Source: JAWXCM01 sp034408745 (GTDB lineage Bacteria; Acidobacteriota; Terriglobia; Bryobacterales; Bryobacteraceae). From it: a stretch of DNA of 45,433 nucleotides. Positions within the stretch are counted from its first letter, which is position 1. Each line of letters begins with the position of its first letter. Shown here in pieces: positions 32,164 to 40,610 of this stretch. Under the pieces are notes generated by a model, which worked only from the letters and a program-made list of their open reading frames with translations, was not told the DNA's origin and did no database searches. The stretch spans positions 1 through 45,433 of the forward strand of contig JAWXCM010000037.1 in the NCBI GenBank assembly GCA_034408745.1, in the 5' to 3' direction. The position numbers were made by a program, and so were the translations under genes.

Positions 32164-33695
32164 ATATCTGGACGAAGGAACGCCTGCACGAGATGGTGGA
32201 AGAGCATCTGGAGCACTTCCGGTTCATTGCTGTTTCCAATCGCGAACCTTACATCCACAAGCATACTGACAGCGGGGTGCAGTGTTTTCAGCCGGCGAGC
32301 GGGCTGGCCACGGCCATCGATCCGATCCTGCGGGCCTCGGGCGGGACTTGGATCGCGCATGGAAGCGGGAGTGCGGACCGGCAGGTGGTCGACAGGCATG
32401 ACCGGATCGCGGTGCCACCGGGCAATCCGGCGTACACGCTGCGCCGGGTATGGCTGCCTGAAGAAGTGGAGCGGGGGTATTATTACGGCCTCGCAAATGA
32501 GGGGCTCTGGCCGCTTTGCCACATTGCGTTTCAACGTCCTCATTTTAGTCAGGCGAACTGGGATTGTTATCGGGCGGCCAACGAACTGTTTGCCGAGGCT
32601 GTGCTGGAGGAAGCGGGTGACGAACCGGCGTTCGTCTTTATTCAGGATTTCCATTTCGCATTGCTGCCTCGCCTGCTAAAGCGGCGTAATCCGAAGATTG
32701 TTGTCGCGCAATTCTGGCATATTCCATGGCCGAACCGCGAGACGTTTCGGGCCTTTCCATGGAAAGAGGAATTGCTGGACGGAATGCTGGGAAATGACCT
32801 GCTGGGGTTCCATGTGTCGTATCATTGCTCGAATTTCCTGGACACGGTAGACCGGAGCGTAGAAGCGCTGGTAGACAGTGAGCATGGGTGCGTGACGCGG
32901 GGCGGGCATGTCACGTCGGTTCGTGCATTTCCGATCAGCATCGACTTTGACCGGCATGCCCAGGACGCGGACAGCGCGCGGGTGCAGGCTCACAAGGCGG
33001 AGTGGCGGTCACTGCTGGGTGGCCGGCCAGAAATACTGGGTATTGGCATCGACCGAATCGACTATACAAAGGGGATACTCGAGCGGCTGGACGCGGTGGA
33101 TACGTTGTTGTCACAGCGGCCGGACCTTCGCGGGAGGCTGGTGTTTGTGCAGGTGGGCGTACCCAGCCGGACGGGGATTCCGGATTATGACAGCCTGGAT
33201 GCGGAGGTGACCCGGAGAGTGGATGAGATCAACGCGGCGTGGTCCGACGGTGAATGGGCTCCGATTCGATTCGTGCGCCGGCATGTGGACCAGGAGGTTT
33301 TGATGGCGCTGCACCAGATGGCGGACTTCTGCATTGTGAGTTCGCTGCATGACGGGATGAACCTTGTTGCGAAGGAGTTTGTGGCCAGTCGGACAGACGA
33401 TGATGGCGTGTTGATTCTCAGCCGGTTTACGGGGGCGGCGCGGGAGTTGACGTCGGCGGTGCTGGTGAATCCGTTTGCTCCGGACGAAATTGCTTTGGCG
33501 ATTGAGACGGCGATGATTATGCCGGAGAGTGAGCGGCGGCGGCGCATGCAGCAGATGCGGTCGGCCGTTCGGGGGCACAACATCTACCGGTGGGCGGGCA
33601 AGATTCTGCAGGCGCTGGATCGCGTGGTGACGAATCCGAGAATGGCGGAGGTGCGCTCATTTCCGGAAGAACGGATGCGGGTGGGCGCAGCTTGA
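32160..33695 (+). CDS. otsA: Trehalose-6-phosphate synthase (GT20)
   Basis: The 511-residue enzyme joins UDP- or another NDP-glucose to glucose 6-phosphate. GT20 signatures are clear: FIAVSNREPY (21-30), QFWHIPWPNRETFRAFPWKE with LLGFH, the sugar-nucleotide site GIDRIDYTKGILERLDAV, and HDGMNLVAKEFVA. The N-terminal part (ASGLATAIDPILRASGGTWI) belongs to the longer OtsA variant with the HGSGSAD loop. The start at 32160 has a GGAGG site and is coupled to the preceding small frame. otsB follows with a four-base overlap, giving a complete two-step trehalose pathway for osmotic or desiccation stress. Confidence 0.94.
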   Translation: MNIWTKERLHEMVEEHLEHFRFIAVSNREPYIHKHTDSGVQCFQPASGLATAIDPILRASGGTWIAHGSGSADRQVVDRHDRIAVPPGNPAYTLRRVWLPEEVERGYYYGLANEGLWPLCHIAFQRPHFSQANWDCYRAANELFAEAVLEEAGDEPAFVFIQDFHFALLPRLLKRRNPKIVVAQFWHIPWPNRETFRAFPWKEELLDGMLGNDLLGFHVSYHCSNFLDTVDRSVEALVDSEHGCVTRGGHVTSVRAFPISIDFDRHAQDADSARVQAHKAEWRSLLGGRPEILGIGIDRIDYTKGILERLDAVDTLLSQRPDLRGRLVFVQVGVPSRTGIPDYDSLDAEVTRRVDEINAAWSDGEWAPIRFVRRHVDQEVLMALHQMADFCIVSSLHDGMNLVAKEFVASRTDDDGVLILSRFTGAARELTSAVLVNPFAPDEIALAIETAMIMPESERRRRMQQMRSAVRGHNIYRWAGKILQALDRVVTNPRMAEVRSFPEERMRVGAA

Positions 33696-34462
33696 TTAGT
33701 CACGCGCTTCGCCGGAGAATCGATGAAGCGTGCGAATCGGGGAATCTGCTGGTGGCGACGGATTTCGACGGAACGCTGACGCCGATTGTGGACAAGCCGG
33801 GCTCGGCGAGCCTGACGGGTGAGGCGGTGGAGGTGCTGTACAGGTTGTCGGAGAAGCCTGGCTGCACGTTGATGATTGCCAGCGGACGGAGTCTCGCGGA
33901 CCTTCGAAGCCGGGTGCCGGTCCCTGCGATTTTGGCGGGGAATCATGGTCTGGAGGTGGAGGGTCCCGGGCTCTCATTCCGGCATCCTGACGCGGTGGCT
34001 TCTTCGGCGAAGCTGGCCGAGGTATGCGGGTCGATTCGCGCGATGGCGTCCCGATGGAGTGGAGCGCTGGTGGAGTTCAAAGGGCTTACGGCGACGGTCC
34101 ATTACCGGCATGTGCCGGATGGGGAGCGCCGGGAACTGACTCGGGCGGTGCGGCGTTTTGTCGGGGTTTACGGGCGTGAATTCGGGCTTCGAGCCGGGAA
34201 GCGGGCGCTGGAGATTTATCCCCGCGTGGGGTGGGACAAGGGATCTGCTGTGAACTGGGTGCGGTCTCAGCTTGGGCCTGGGGTCGTCCTCTGCATTGGG
34301 GATGATCGGACGGATGAGGCTATGTTTCGGGGTTGCTGCGGAGCGGTGACGATTGCGGTTGGGAGTCCGCGGGAGTCGGCTGCTGAGTTTCTGGTTGGCG
34401 ACTCTTCCGAGGTGCTTTCGGTGCTTTCTCTGGTGTCTGCCGCTCCCATGGTCTCTTCCTGA
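33692..34462 (+). CDS. otsB: Trehalose-6-phosphate phosphatase (HAD)
   Basis: The HAD phosphatase removes phosphate from trehalose 6-phosphate. Motif I is ATDFDGTLTPI (Asp24 nucleophile, Asp26), motif II IASGRS, and motif IV GDDRTDEAMF. The family features GNHGLEVEGPG and LEIYPRVGWDKGSAV are also present. I place the start at TTG 33692, whose bases overlap the otsA stop (TTGA); the frame is open further upstream but that part overlaps otsA and is not conserved. With this start the protein has 256 residues, normal for OtsB. The start choice is moderately sure, the function very sure. Confidence 0.93.
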   Translation: MISHALRRRIDEACESGNLLVATDFDGTLTPIVDKPGSASLTGEAVEVLYRLSEKPGCTLMIASGRSLADLRSRVPVPAILAGNHGLEVEGPGLSFRHPDAVASSAKLAEVCGSIRAMASRWSGALVEFKGLTATVHYRHVPDGERRELTRAVRRFVGVYGREFGLRAGKRALEIYPRVGWDKGSAVNWVRSQLGPGVVLCIGDDRTDEAMFRGCCGAVTIAVGSPRESAAEFLVGDSSEVLSVLSLVSAAPMVSS

Positions 34463-34516
34463 AGCGACGGTGGTTTCCCTCACTGTGCCGGTTCAGGGAT
34501 ACACTACAAAGCGCAC

Positions 34517-36274
34517 ATGAACCGACGTCAATTCCTGGCTGCTTCTGCTGCTGCGACCACGCCGCTGAGTTTTGCTCAGGCTCCTTCTGCCGCCGGGCGT
34601 CCCAACGTGATTCTGATCATGACGGATGACCAGGGCTATGGGGATCTTTCCGCCCACGGCAACCCGGCGCTGAAGACTCCGAACCTGGACAGACTGCGTT
34701 CGGAGAGCGTGCGTTTTACCGACTTCCATGTGACACCGATGTGCACGCCGACGCGGAGTCAGCTGATGACGGGACGGGATGCGCTGGCGAACGGCGCGAT
34801 GAATGTGTCGAGCGGGCGGGCGATGCTGCGTCGAGGTATTCCGACGATGGCGAACCTGTTCGCGGCGGGCGGTTATCGGACGGGGATCTTCGGCAAGTGG
34901 CACCTTGGGGATACGTTTCCGTACCGTCCGGAGGACCGGGGATTTCAGGAGGCGGTGGGGTTTCCGTCGTCGCACATCGGGTCGGCGCCCGATGCGTGGA
35001 ACAACGACTACCAGGACGACACGTACATGCACAATGGGAAGCGGGCACCCTACAAGGGCTACTGCACCGATGTGTTTTTCGACGAGGCGACGCGATGGAT
35101 CCGTGCCTCGGGAGACAAGCCGTTCTTTGCCTATATTCCAACGAATGCACCGCATGGTCCGCTGTTTGTACCGGACAAATACAAAGAACCGTACAGGCAT
35201 TTAGCACCGGCGCTGGCGAGTTTCTTCGGAATGATTGCCAATATCGATGAGAATATCGGCAAATTAGAGGCGTCGCTGACGGAGGCGGGGCTGCGCGAGA
35301 ACACTATCGTGGTGTTTTTGACCGACAACGGTGCGACCGCGGGATTCACTTTCTACAATGCCGGGATGCGTGGTCAGAAGACGGCGCTGTGGGAGGGCGG
35401 ACACCGCACGCCTCTGTTCCTGCGGTGGCCCGGGAAGAAGCTGGCCGAGCCCCGGGATATCGATGAGTTGACGACGGTGCAGGATATTCTGCCTACGCTT
35501 TCGGAACTTTGCGGCCTGGCCGGTCCGGCAACGGGGTTGAACGGGATTAGCCTGGCTCCGCTGCTCCGTGGCGTGGCGAGGGTCCTGCCGGACCGGAATG
35601 TGGTGATTCAGTTTGGGCGGATGAACGTGGGGTGTCCGGAGTATGGCGACGCAGTGGTGCTCTGGAAGAAATGGCGGCTGGTGTCGCTGAGCGAGTTGTA
35701 CGACATCGCGAAGGACCCGGCGCAGAAGGACAACGTCATCGAGAAGAATCCGGCTCTGGCTGAGCGGCTTCGTGCGCATTACGATGCGTGGTGGGCGCAG
35801 GTACAGCCCAGGCTGAGTTCGTTTGAGCCGGTGTACATTGGCGCTCCGGAGGAGAACCCGGTGATGCTGTCGCCAACGGAATGGGCGGACTCGTTCTTCG
35901 ATCAGGGTGTGCAGATACGCACAGGGCTGCCTCGCAATGGAGTGTGGCACATCAACGTGGTCCGGGGCGGGCCTTACGAGTTTGTGCTGCGTCGCTGGCC
36001 GAAGGGCGTGGATGTCTCGCTGCGGGCTGAGCTGCCGGCGCACAAGGGCGAGTGGGGTGGGTACCCGGCGGGGGTGGCGCTGCCGGTGGCGAGTGCCGAG
36101 TTGAGTGTAGCGGGGCGGATTGTGCGGCAGAAGTCGGGTGCGGCGGACAAGGAAGTAGTGTTCCAGGTGCCTTTGCCAGAGGGCCGGAACCGGCTGCAGG
36201 CTACGTTCTTCGATGACGCGGGGCGGGAGCTTTGCGGGGCTTATTACGTGTACGCGCGGTACACGGGGGCGTAG
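34517..36274 (+). CDS. Tat-exported sulfatase
   Basis: The 585-residue protein starts with a twin-arginine signal (MNRRQFLAASAAATTPLSFA). NVILIMTDDQGYGDLS is the sulfatase metal site, and Cys76 in MCTPTRSQLMTGR is the CxPxR residue that must be converted to formylglycine. GKWHLGD, APHGPLFVP and LTDNGAT complete the active site. Catalytic features are intact. The C-terminal 130 residues form a beta domain typical of arylsulfatase A-like enzymes. It hydrolyses sulfate esters, probably of polysaccharides, in the periplasm or outside. A radical SAM/SPASM protein is encoded 61 bases downstream, a possible maturase. Confidence 0.93.
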   Translation: MNRRQFLAASAAATTPLSFAQAPSAAGRPNVILIMTDDQGYGDLSAHGNPALKTPNLDRLRSESVRFTDFHVTPMCTPTRSQLMTGRDALANGAMNVSSGRAMLRRGIPTMANLFAAGGYRTGIFGKWHLGDTFPYRPEDRGFQEAVGFPSSHIGSAPDAWNNDYQDDTYMHNGKRAPYKGYCTDVFFDEATRWIRASGDKPFFAYIPTNAPHGPLFVPDKYKEPYRHLAPALASFFGMIANIDENIGKLEASLTEAGLRENTIVVFLTDNGATAGFTFYNAGMRGQKTALWEGGHRTPLFLRWPGKKLAEPRDIDELTTVQDILPTLSELCGLAGPATGLNGISLAPLLRGVARVLPDRNVVIQFGRMNVGCPEYGDAVVLWKKWRLVSLSELYDIAKDPAQKDNVIEKNPALAERLRAHYDAWWAQVQPRLSSFEPVYIGAPEENPVMLSPTEWADSFFDQGVQIRTGLPRNGVWHINVVRGGPYEFVLRRWPKGVDVSLRAELPAHKGEWGGYPAGVALPVASAELSVAGRIVRQKSGAADKEVVFQVPLPEGRNRLQATFFDDAGRELCGAYYVYARYTGA

Positions 36275-36335
36275 GCTGGCGGCAAACGGCTGAGCGTATG
36301 GGATATGATGGGCGTGAACTTCGACAATTCGGCCC

Positions 36336-37370
36336 ATGCGCAAAGTCTCTCCAAGTGCGTCACTCCGCATTATTTCCCGCGGAACGCAGAACTGGGTCGC
36401 GGAGCGTCCGATCGTTGTATCGTTTGAAGTCACCGACGCGTGCGTCTGCTATTGCCGGCACTGCGATCATGGTGGCCCGCGAGATGAAACCCACAATCTG
36501 AAACCAGCGGACTATCGCCGCTACATGAAAGTGCTTCGACCGTGTGTTGTGCAGGTATCTGGCGGGGAACCGCTGATGCGCAACGACCTGTCGGAAATTG
36601 TTCGCAATATCAAAGAATCGACGGGACTGCCGTACATCATTCTGGTGTCGACGTGGGCACTGATGACGGAAGACCGGTACCTGGAGCTGCGGGAGGCCGG
36701 GGTGGATCAGTTTTCGGTCAGCCTGGATTTCCCCGACCGCCGGCATGATGATTTCCGGTGTTATCCGGGCTTGTACGACCACATTAACGACGTGATTCCG
36801 CGGTGCGCCGCGCATGGGTTTGACGATATTGTCCTGAACACGTGTATTACGTCGGCCAACGTGAGCGAGATTAACGGAGCCGCCGATCAGGCGGAGCGGT
36901 GGGGCGTGAATATTTGCTACAGCGCGTACTCGCCGAGACGCACGGGAAACCGGGAGTGGTTTCTGGAATCGACGGAGCAACTGCGGGTTCTTCGGGAGCA
37001 GTTCACGCGGCTGGAGATGCGGCGAGACAGTACGAATCGCATTGTCAGTTCGCCGAGCACCCTGGCTGCAACACGCGAATACTTCGAGACGGGCGGGATG
37101 AAGGGGTGTAAGGCGGGGCAGCGGTTTCTGGTGGTGACAGCGGACGGAAAGCTGCAGCCGTGCTCGATGCAGTTCTGTAAGTACGAGCTGGGGGAGCAGG
37201 GTCGCATGGTGGAAGAGTTCACCAGACAGAACGGCTGCGATGAGTGTTACGTCGCGATCCGGTCGAACTTAGACAAGTCCTTTTCGCGACTGCTTTCGGA
37301 GAATGTTTCGAATTATTTCTCTCTGGGGAAGTCGGGCGGGGCGGGTGCCGCTTCGACCGGCGGGTGCTGA
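36336..37370 (+). CDS. Radical SAM protein with C-terminal cysteine cluster (SPASM-like)
   Basis: The 344-residue protein has the radical SAM motif CxxxCxxC at Cys36, Cys40 and Cys43 (DACVCYCRHCDHGG), GGEP at 76-79, and VSTWALM and VSLDFPD in later strands. The C-terminal part carries further cysteines in GCKAG, LQPCSMQFCKYE and NGCDECY, compatible with auxiliary iron-sulfur clusters. Family knowledge: cleaves S-adenosylmethionine to start radical chemistry, often on peptides or proteins. It lies directly after the sulfatase, so protein-cysteine maturation is one option; the motif spacing is not typical of the anaerobic sulfatase-maturating enzymes I know, so it stays open. Confidence 0.85.
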   Translation: MRKVSPSASLRIISRGTQNWVAERPIVVSFEVTDACVCYCRHCDHGGPRDETHNLKPADYRRYMKVLRPCVVQVSGGEPLMRNDLSEIVRNIKESTGLPYIILVSTWALMTEDRYLELREAGVDQFSVSLDFPDRRHDDFRCYPGLYDHINDVIPRCAAHGFDDIVLNTCITSANVSEINGAADQAERWGVNICYSAYSPRRTGNREWFLESTEQLRVLREQFTRLEMRRDSTNRIVSSPSTLAATREYFETGGMKGCKAGQRFLVVTADGKLQPCSMQFCKYELGEQGRMVEEFTRQNGCDECYVAIRSNLDKSFSRLLSENVSNYFSLGKSGGAGAASTGGC

Positions 37371-37546
37371 TTTCTCCGGCCGGAGTCCACGAGCGGCGTC
37401 GATGGCGGCTGTAGAGGCTTGAGGGATTCGAATGCGGCGAGGCAGTTTCAGCACAGTCCTGGCCGGCAGCCTCTGCGCGACCGGGTCGCTTCAGTCCACT
37501 TTACAGTGCAGTATCGATTTCGACACAGAATCGAACGAGGACTGGT

Positions 37547-37830
37547 GTGAAGAGCCTCTCGCAAAAGTGTAAGTACGCGCTTCGTACGCTGTGTGCGTTG
37601 ACAGATGAGTACGGGCGAGCCCTCCGGTCCAGGTCACGATTCGGGAATGGTGGCGCGCTATATCGACGGGCCACTGGCGCCGCAAGTGCGATGAGTGGGT
37701 CGACGAACAAGAGTGTGGCACATACATGGTGATGCGGCAGGTACGCGATGCGATCTCTTCGTAACTCGATTACACAACACTTGCCGATGTGTGCGCGTCG
37801 GTTGCGGCGCTCGAGAACGCGGGCGTGAGG
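37547..37830 (+). pseudogene. Rrf2-family transcription regulator pseudogene
   Basis: GTG 37547 starts MKSLSQKCKYALRTLCALTD followed by EYGRA, the first helix of Rrf2 (IscR-like) regulators. The DNA-binding wing and following helices are missing. A different frame gives MVARYIDGPLAPQ (normally inside the effector region), and then VDEQECGTYMVMRQVRDAIS, a stop codon and LDYTTLADVC, the standard Rrf2 C-terminus. GAGG lies before the GTG. At least one large deletion, two frame changes and one nonsense codon are needed to explain the region. The protein cannot be functional. Confidence 0.7.
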
Positions 37831-38462
37831 CTGAGGCGCTACCGCATGGGGTCGCAGCGTGGGTGTGCGGAGCATGCTGTCTGCAGAGCGGGAGTATCTC
37901 GAGGGGAACGGATGGGAAGCTTTTTGGGTGCTCGTTGTAACTCTGTGAGTTTGGCCGGGTGCGGCACGGGGAGTGTCGTACGCCGGGAGACTGCTGACGG
38001 TTCAGTATGTCAGGGGCGGTAGATTCGGCTCAGATTCGCTTCGGATAAGGCCGCGCGGTGATACGCGCACATGCGGCTGCCAAAAGGAATGGCATCTAGG
38101 ATCTGCCGCTATCATCTGGCCCCCCTCCCGTACAGGCGAGGTAAGACGACTGAGTTAATCGCCGCCCCTTTTCTGGTCAGGATCCACTGCACCTCCTGGA
38201 AATAAGGCGACTGAAACCACAAGACCCGAAGGCCCTGATTCTCAGCGGCGCCTGTCTGAAACGCTGCGTTAAATCTACTGCCAGCGAGTCGAGTATGGCT
38301 CCGATTTTCCTGCCTGTCAAGGGGTCAGATTCAGGTTTGTTGTCGTTAGTATGTGAGTTGTCCGGTCGAATTCACACATGATGTGTCCGCCTGACGCGCC
38401 TGGGACGAAAGCCTGGCTGGCAGTGTTTCGCTGAGAGCTCATTTCTGCGAAACTGAACGACA
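37831..38462. other. Gene-poor region with possible remnants
   Basis: About 630 bases with no intact gene. Near 37872-37950 the pieces AEHAV and EYLEGNGWEAFWVLV, in two frames, loosely resemble the N-terminal half of a NifS-like cysteine desulfurase, a common partner of Rrf2 regulators; this is weak. At 38321-38332 the sequence GGGGTCAGATTC resembles short tags I know near the ends of REP-associated (IS200-like) transposase genes, but no transposase is present. The end of the region must hold the promoter of the kinase gene. Confidence 0.3.
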
Positions 38463-40610
38463 ATGCCGGACGGGTCCTGGAATAGAATCGCTTCCGCGGT
38501 CGGAGCTGCGCTGAGCGTACCTCCTGCGGAGTGGAGCAACGTGCTTAGCCAGGCGCTCCACGGCGACAGCGAAGCGGTTCGCAAGGCGCGAGAGTACCTG
38601 GACGCAGCAGACGCCGGGGAAGATTTCCTTGAGGCACCCGCAGAGTGTTTGCTCGGCATGGTGGATCAGCGAAGCACGGAACTGACGCCGGGAGTAAGGT
38701 TGGCGGGACGGTTCGAACTGGTTGCGCCGCTCGGCAGCGGGGCAATGGGCCACGTTTTCGAGGCCTTTGATCATGAGGTCCAGGACCACCTGGCTCTGAA
38801 GGTCATTCGGCCCGAGTTCTGTTTAAATCCGGATCTGATGAATCGTTTTCGGCGGGAACTGAAGTACAGCCGCAAGATTTCCCATCGCAACGTCTGTAGC
38901 ATGCGCGACCTTTTTAACGGGACCTGGAGGGATGGGACTCCTCTGCTGTTCGTAACCATGGAGTTGCTGAAGGGTGAGACGCTGGAGGAAAAGCTGGCTG
39001 GCGGCGCAGCGATTGACGAAGGGGCTGCCCGCACCATTGCCGGCCAGGTGATAACTGGACTGGAGGCCGTTCACCGTGCTGGCATAATCCACGGTGACAT
39101 CAAGCTTTCCAATATCATGTACGCGGTCCGCGACGGCGGGGAGACCGAAGCGGTGCTGGCCGATTTCGGCCTCGCGCGTCGTATCGGTCCGGCACCTGAC
39201 CAGACTCTTGCGGTTCGGGATGAAGGTGTAATTGCCGGGACGCCGTCCTACATGCCCCCGGAGCAGATTCGGGGTGAGCCTATTGACGAACGCGCCGACA
39301 TCCATGCAGTGGGAGTTGTGTTGTTCCGGCTGGTGTCCGGACGCATGCCGTTTGAGGGCGATGGCGTTCGGGATGTGATTGCGAAGCGTCTTCACGGCAA
39401 GGCTCCCCGCGTCAGGGCGCTGGTCCCCGAGATAAGCCGATCCTGGGATGACACGGTGGCGGCGTGTCTGTCTGGGGACAGGGAGCAGCGACCACTTTCG
39501 GTAGCAGTGCTAAGGGCGATGCTCGCCGGGCTGGCACCGACGAGGCGCAGCTGGTTGACCGTTGCGCTGCCCTTCAAAGTGGCGTTAGCGAGTCTGATAC
39601 CGGAGACCGCCCGGCTGACGACTGAGGTCGCGGATCCTGAGATCGAACGGAGTCTGGCACTGGGAGAAGATTTTCTGGCGCGCAGAGGCCGGTACGAGTT
39701 TGAGCAAGCGGTGACTGAGTTTCGGGGGGTGTTGCGGAAGCGCTCTGAATGCGGACGCGCCTGGGTAGGTCTTGCCGAGGCGCTGGCGGGCCTGTCGAAC
39801 TGGGGCTGGCTCTCGGCGCGAGACGGCCTTACTCCGGCCCGGGAGTCGGCACGGCGTGCCCTTTTGCTGAATCCTGACAACCCCAGAGGTCTGGGAGTAA
39901 TGGGCTACATCAACTCCACCGACGTGAAGACCTGGCTTGCCGCGGATCCCTGGTTTGAGAAAGCATTGCGGCTGCAACCGCGGGATCCGAAGCTGCACTT
40001 TTGGTATGCCACGCACCTCGGCCGTACCGGCAGGCATGGTGAGGCGATTGCTCACCTGAAGATCGCGCTCGATGCGGGCCCTCAGTTTCTGTTTCTCAAC
40101 CATCAGCTTGCGACGGAGTACTACAGGGCTGGCAGGAACGAGGAGTTTCTTGCGCAGGCGAGAGAGCTGGTTCGTGTACAACCGCAGCAGGAGCGCTCCC
40201 GCATCACACTCGCGTGGGCGCTGATGGCGACCGGACGGTATCAGGAGGCGGAGGAATCACTCAGAGAAGCCGCAGTTTTGAAAGCAGATATCGCCAGTTT
40301 ACTGGCTCCGAGAGCGATTCTGGAGGGTCTTCGAGGCCGAAGGCCCGAATCGCGGCTTGCGGCGGCACAACTGGAGAGGCTTGCCGCGCAACACCCGCAG
40401 GATCCCTTAACCCTGGCTGCGGTTCGCACCGCTGACGGGCGTCCCGAGGATGCGGTCGCCGGGCTGAACCGAGCGCTTGATGATGGGAGTTCGTCGGTGC
40501 TGTCAGCGTGGTTTCATCCTCTGCTGAAAGCGCTCCGGCCTCGTCCCGATTTTCAGGCGTTCGTGGCGCGAATGGGCCTGCGGATCACAGGGGACAAGCC
40601 ACCGGGTTGA
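38463..40610 (+). CDS. Ser/Thr protein kinase with C-terminal TPR repeats
   Basis: The 715-residue protein has an N-terminal helical domain (1-75) of the type seen before kinases in acidobacteria, then a PknB-like kinase: glycine loop GSGAMG (91-96), Lys113 in LALKVI, catalytic loop HGDIKLSN (210-217) and ADFGLAR with Asp234. The HRD arginine is replaced by Gly, so activation-loop control may differ. GTPSYMPPEQIRG is normal. From about residue 385 to 680, TPR-like repeats follow (RAWVGLAEALAGLSNWGWLS, HFWYATHLGRTGRHGEAIAH, LAWALMATGRYQEAEESLRE). No clear membrane helix links the halves. Its 3' end overlaps the convergent YcaO gene by 26 bases. Confidence 0.9.
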   Translation: MPDGSWNRIASAVGAALSVPPAEWSNVLSQALHGDSEAVRKAREYLDAADAGEDFLEAPAECLLGMVDQRSTELTPGVRLAGRFELVAPLGSGAMGHVFEAFDHEVQDHLALKVIRPEFCLNPDLMNRFRRELKYSRKISHRNVCSMRDLFNGTWRDGTPLLFVTMELLKGETLEEKLAGGAAIDEGAARTIAGQVITGLEAVHRAGIIHGDIKLSNIMYAVRDGGETEAVLADFGLARRIGPAPDQTLAVRDEGVIAGTPSYMPPEQIRGEPIDERADIHAVGVVLFRLVSGRMPFEGDGVRDVIAKRLHGKAPRVRALVPEISRSWDDTVAACLSGDREQRPLSVAVLRAMLAGLAPTRRSWLTVALPFKVALASLIPETARLTTEVADPEIERSLALGEDFLARRGRYEFEQAVTEFRGVLRKRSECGRAWVGLAEALAGLSNWGWLSARDGLTPARESARRALLLNPDNPRGLGVMGYINSTDVKTWLAADPWFEKALRLQPRDPKLHFWYATHLGRTGRHGEAIAHLKIALDAGPQFLFLNHQLATEYYRAGRNEEFLAQARELVRVQPQQERSRITLAWALMATGRYQEAEESLREAAVLKADIASLLAPRAILEGLRGRRPESRLAAAQLERLAAQHPQDPLTLAAVRTADGRPEDAVAGLNRALDDGSSSVLSAWFHPLLKALRPRPDFQAFVARMGLRITGDKPPG

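Noticed and set aside
38319..38338. Sequence resembling tags of REP-associated transposases
   Set aside because: Single copy, short, and no transposase or matching inverted copy is visible.
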